Positions 10,189 to 22,500 of a stretch of DNA of 22,500 nt are shown here, piece by piece. Where the stretch lies: the NCBI GenBank assembly GCA_963170055.1, contig CAUJGJ010000332.1:4232501-4255000 (forward strand), written 5' to 3'. The position numbers and the translations under genes were made by a program. How positions within the stretch are numbered: position 1 is the first letter of the stretch; each line of letters opens with the position of its first letter. The notes beneath the pieces were generated by a model. It did not search any database, was not told the origin of the DNA, and worked only from the letters and a program-made list of their open reading frames with translations. This stretch comes from Halisarca cf. caerulea. Lineage: Eukaryota; Porifera; Demospongiae; Chondrillida; Halisarcidae.

Positions 10189-11404
10189 GATCATGTAATC
10201 ATGTTACCTTCTTTCCAATATACACACAAAACACATGTACACAAAATTGGATATAAGTGCAGCCAAACAAAGTCAACTAGCATGACTAAAGTGGTTCCAA
10301 ACCCAGCCCTAAGTTCACAACTACTCAGACCTACTCTCATAGCCCCTGGATGTAATTACAGGCCAGATCTTTGTATGCAAGTATTAAAAGCATATGAACA
10401 TGAGTACTATACAGGGGTGCACATTGTGGAGTTTCTTTCAAGCTTACTGCCTGTATGGTTGCAATACGTATGCAGTGTTAGAAATGAGGAGCAAATGGTG
10501 GATGGACAAATGTCCAAGCATTAACATTGTGGGTCAGACAATTCCAGCTTTGCTCAGACATATTTTTGGGGATACAAATAACTTGGTAACATCACTGTGT
10601 GTGGTTATCAAATGAGCATTTGGTAGTGCTCGGTCAAATGTCTGACCCAAACATTTTTGGGTCGGACAAAATGCCAAAATGGTCGGAAAATGTCTGAATG
10701 CTGACCATTATTTCTAACACTGCGTATGTGAAAACTTCAACAAATAGTCGTAAACACTCAGCACACATACATACATACATTAGGACATTCACTTCTTCAG
10801 CCGAGCATTGCTCCTCAAAAGGCAGCGATTTAAGCAGGTCTACCTCTTCTTGACAAGTGAGATATTGATTGTGTGTAATTCGCTCCAGGGCCTCTGAACA
10901 CCACACATCCAATACCAAAGCACCTTTGAAGTACTCTATGGCATCTTCAACATTCCCCAGTGCCTCTGAGGCCTTGCCTCTCAGTAACATGATTGCACCG
11001 AGCAGGTTATCAGTAGGGAGGAAACAGATATCTGGCGATATTTCCAATGCTTCATCGTCCACTTGCGTCTCCTCCATCACATGGGAATCTGAAGTCAAAG
11101 TCTTTGGTACAGAATCATCTAATGTATCGATTACATCCAGCCATAGTTGACTGCCAGCTTGACAAAGCGCAATCATGTAACGAAATGCTGTAGATTTGCT
11201 AAAATTCTTCTCTTTGACAAGCATATGAAGCGCTCGCTTGTACTGACCATCAAGGTATAAGGCTTGTGCAAAGAGTAAAGTGTCATTGGGATCATTATTT
11301 GATAAAGTTCTGGCTTTTTCAGCCCAAAAACAAGCATTACGCCGTTGCTGAGAACGAATATATCCTTCTGCGAGTTTTCTAGCTTTCTTAAGAACGATAG
11401 ACAT
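8889..11404 (-). CDS. CDC16: CDC16/APC6, TPR subunit of the anaphase-promoting complex
   Basis: Minus-strand exons are 11404-10779 and 10023-8889 (stop TGA 8891-8889); one phase-2 intron; 586 aa (human about 620). CDC16 is a TPR scaffold in the arc lamp of the APC/C, the ubiquitin ligase that triggers anaphase. The N-terminus (ACFWAEKARTLSNNDPND, ALYLDGQYKRALHML) and DICFLPTDNLLGAIMLLRGK match CDC16 N-terminal repeats. Exon 2 carries the tandem TPRs: SWFAVACYYL near residue 308, LSWIAYGVSF near 341, and WEPVYNNLGHIYRKLGQLDQ near 450. After residue 525 the tail is acidic and Pro-rich with no motif I recognise. In the probable spliced mRNA an in-frame TGA lies two codons before ATG 11404, and an acceptor-like TTTCAG immediately precedes it, so a 5' UTR intron (11571-11406) is likely, with donor CAG/GTAAGC at 11571. 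It is head-to-head with POC1. Confidence 0.92.
10068..10189. repeat. (GT)n tract in the CDC16 intron
   Basis: An imperfect GT tract with GC/TT interruptions. For CDC16 it reads as (CA)n and ends about 45 nt from the exon 2 acceptor at 10024. Confidence 0.95.
10473..10722. repeat. 250-bp inverted-repeat element (CAGTGTTAGAAAT ends)
   Basis: The left end CAGTGTTAGAAATGAG and right end ATTATTTCTAACACTG are inverted repeats. CGTATG directly flanks both sides (10467-10472, 10723-10728). The interior holds GGACAAATGTCC and repeated GTCGGACAAA/GTCTGACCC motifs but no ORF. CAGTG-type ends resemble hAT MITEs, although those usually give 8-bp duplications. It lies in the CDC16 intron. A 43-bp piece recurs at 17034-17076. 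Confidence 0.78.
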
Positions 11405-11688
11405 CCTGAAACATAAAAATAGGTAAAGAGACGGATAAAAACTGATGAAGACAATGCCATCATGGAGCCTCCATTGATCGAGGATTTATGGCATTACTTT
11501 TGTTAGCCCAGGTTATAAGTACAGTATACTTCTTTCAATTTTTTGCATGTTTAAGTACAATTAGTGCTTACCTGAATCAATGATGGAGGAGATAAGGGGA
11601 ATTACGGTTTCAGAACCATGCACTCCTGCAAACTTCGCGCCATTCAAAGGAGAGGCGTGACCAGAGCCGTGGCGGGAACTTCTTCAAA
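11405..11688. promoter_or_regulatory. Bidirectional CDC16-POC1 promoter with E2F-like and CHR-like motifs
   Basis: The start codons are 284 bp apart. TTCGCGCC (11634-11641) and GGCGGGAA (11671-11678) are E2F-type sites. TTCAAA at 11643-11648 and 11683-11688 reads TTTGAA on the other strand, the CHR motif of late cell-cycle genes. One E2F/CHR pair is 1 bp apart. Half of the interval (11406-11571) is probably a 5' UTR intron of CDC16, so the real promoter may be only about 115 bp. Motif function is inferred from knowledge of bilaterian cell-cycle promoters. Confidence 0.6.
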
Positions 11689-22477
<10,789 letters not shown>

Positions 22478-22500
22478 CATGTGTACTCATCTGACTGAAT

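Overview
This is a stretch of intron-rich animal nuclear DNA. The spliceosomal GT-AG introns, metazoan replication-dependent histone genes with 3' stem-loops, long (CA)n/(GT)n tracts and many short inverted-repeat elements point to an invertebrate. The protein divergence, compact genes and repeat style suggest an early-branching marine animal, most plausibly a demosponge; that placement is inference. There is no prokaryotic operon, CRISPR array or defence locus.

Layout from left to right: (1) 1-956 (+), the last four exons of a DHRS7-like short-chain dehydrogenase. (2) 1966-5102 (+), a complete five-exon MRPS22 gene (mitochondrial ribosomal small subunit, 326 aa). (3) 5.1-6.4 kb, an intergenic stretch holding a decayed copy of the histone promoter. 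(4) 6515-7599, an intronless divergent histone pair, H2A (-) and H2B (+), each followed by a textbook histone 3' stem-loop. (5) 7.6-8.9 kb, intergenic with no confident gene. (6) 8889-11404 (-), CDC16/APC6 of the anaphase-promoting complex, two coding exons plus a probable 5' UTR intron. (7) 11689-22477 (+), a complete 15-exon POC1 gene (centriolar WD40 protein, 459 aa), head-to-head with CDC16. A tRNA-Ala(AGC) gene lies in POC1 intron 9. I derived the exon models by hand; all junctions are GT-AG and phase-consistent.

Several neighbours are cell-cycle genes: S-phase histones, an APC/C subunit and a centriole factor. The 284 bp between CDC16 and POC1 holds two E2F-like sites and two CHR-like TTCAAA motifs, as expected for a shared cell-cycle promoter.

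The most unusual content is in the introns and spacers. At least eight members of one short TA-flanked inverted-repeat element family (ends near CAGTGAAACCTCT) occur. Three of them gave rise to minisatellites with 45-, 49- and 33-bp units. Sense-strand (GT)n tracts tend to lie at 5' splice sites, and (CA)n tracts near 3' splice sites. A fragment of the histone bidirectional promoter is duplicated about 1.8 kb away behind MRPS22, and the H2A 3' stem-loop region is duplicated in decayed form.
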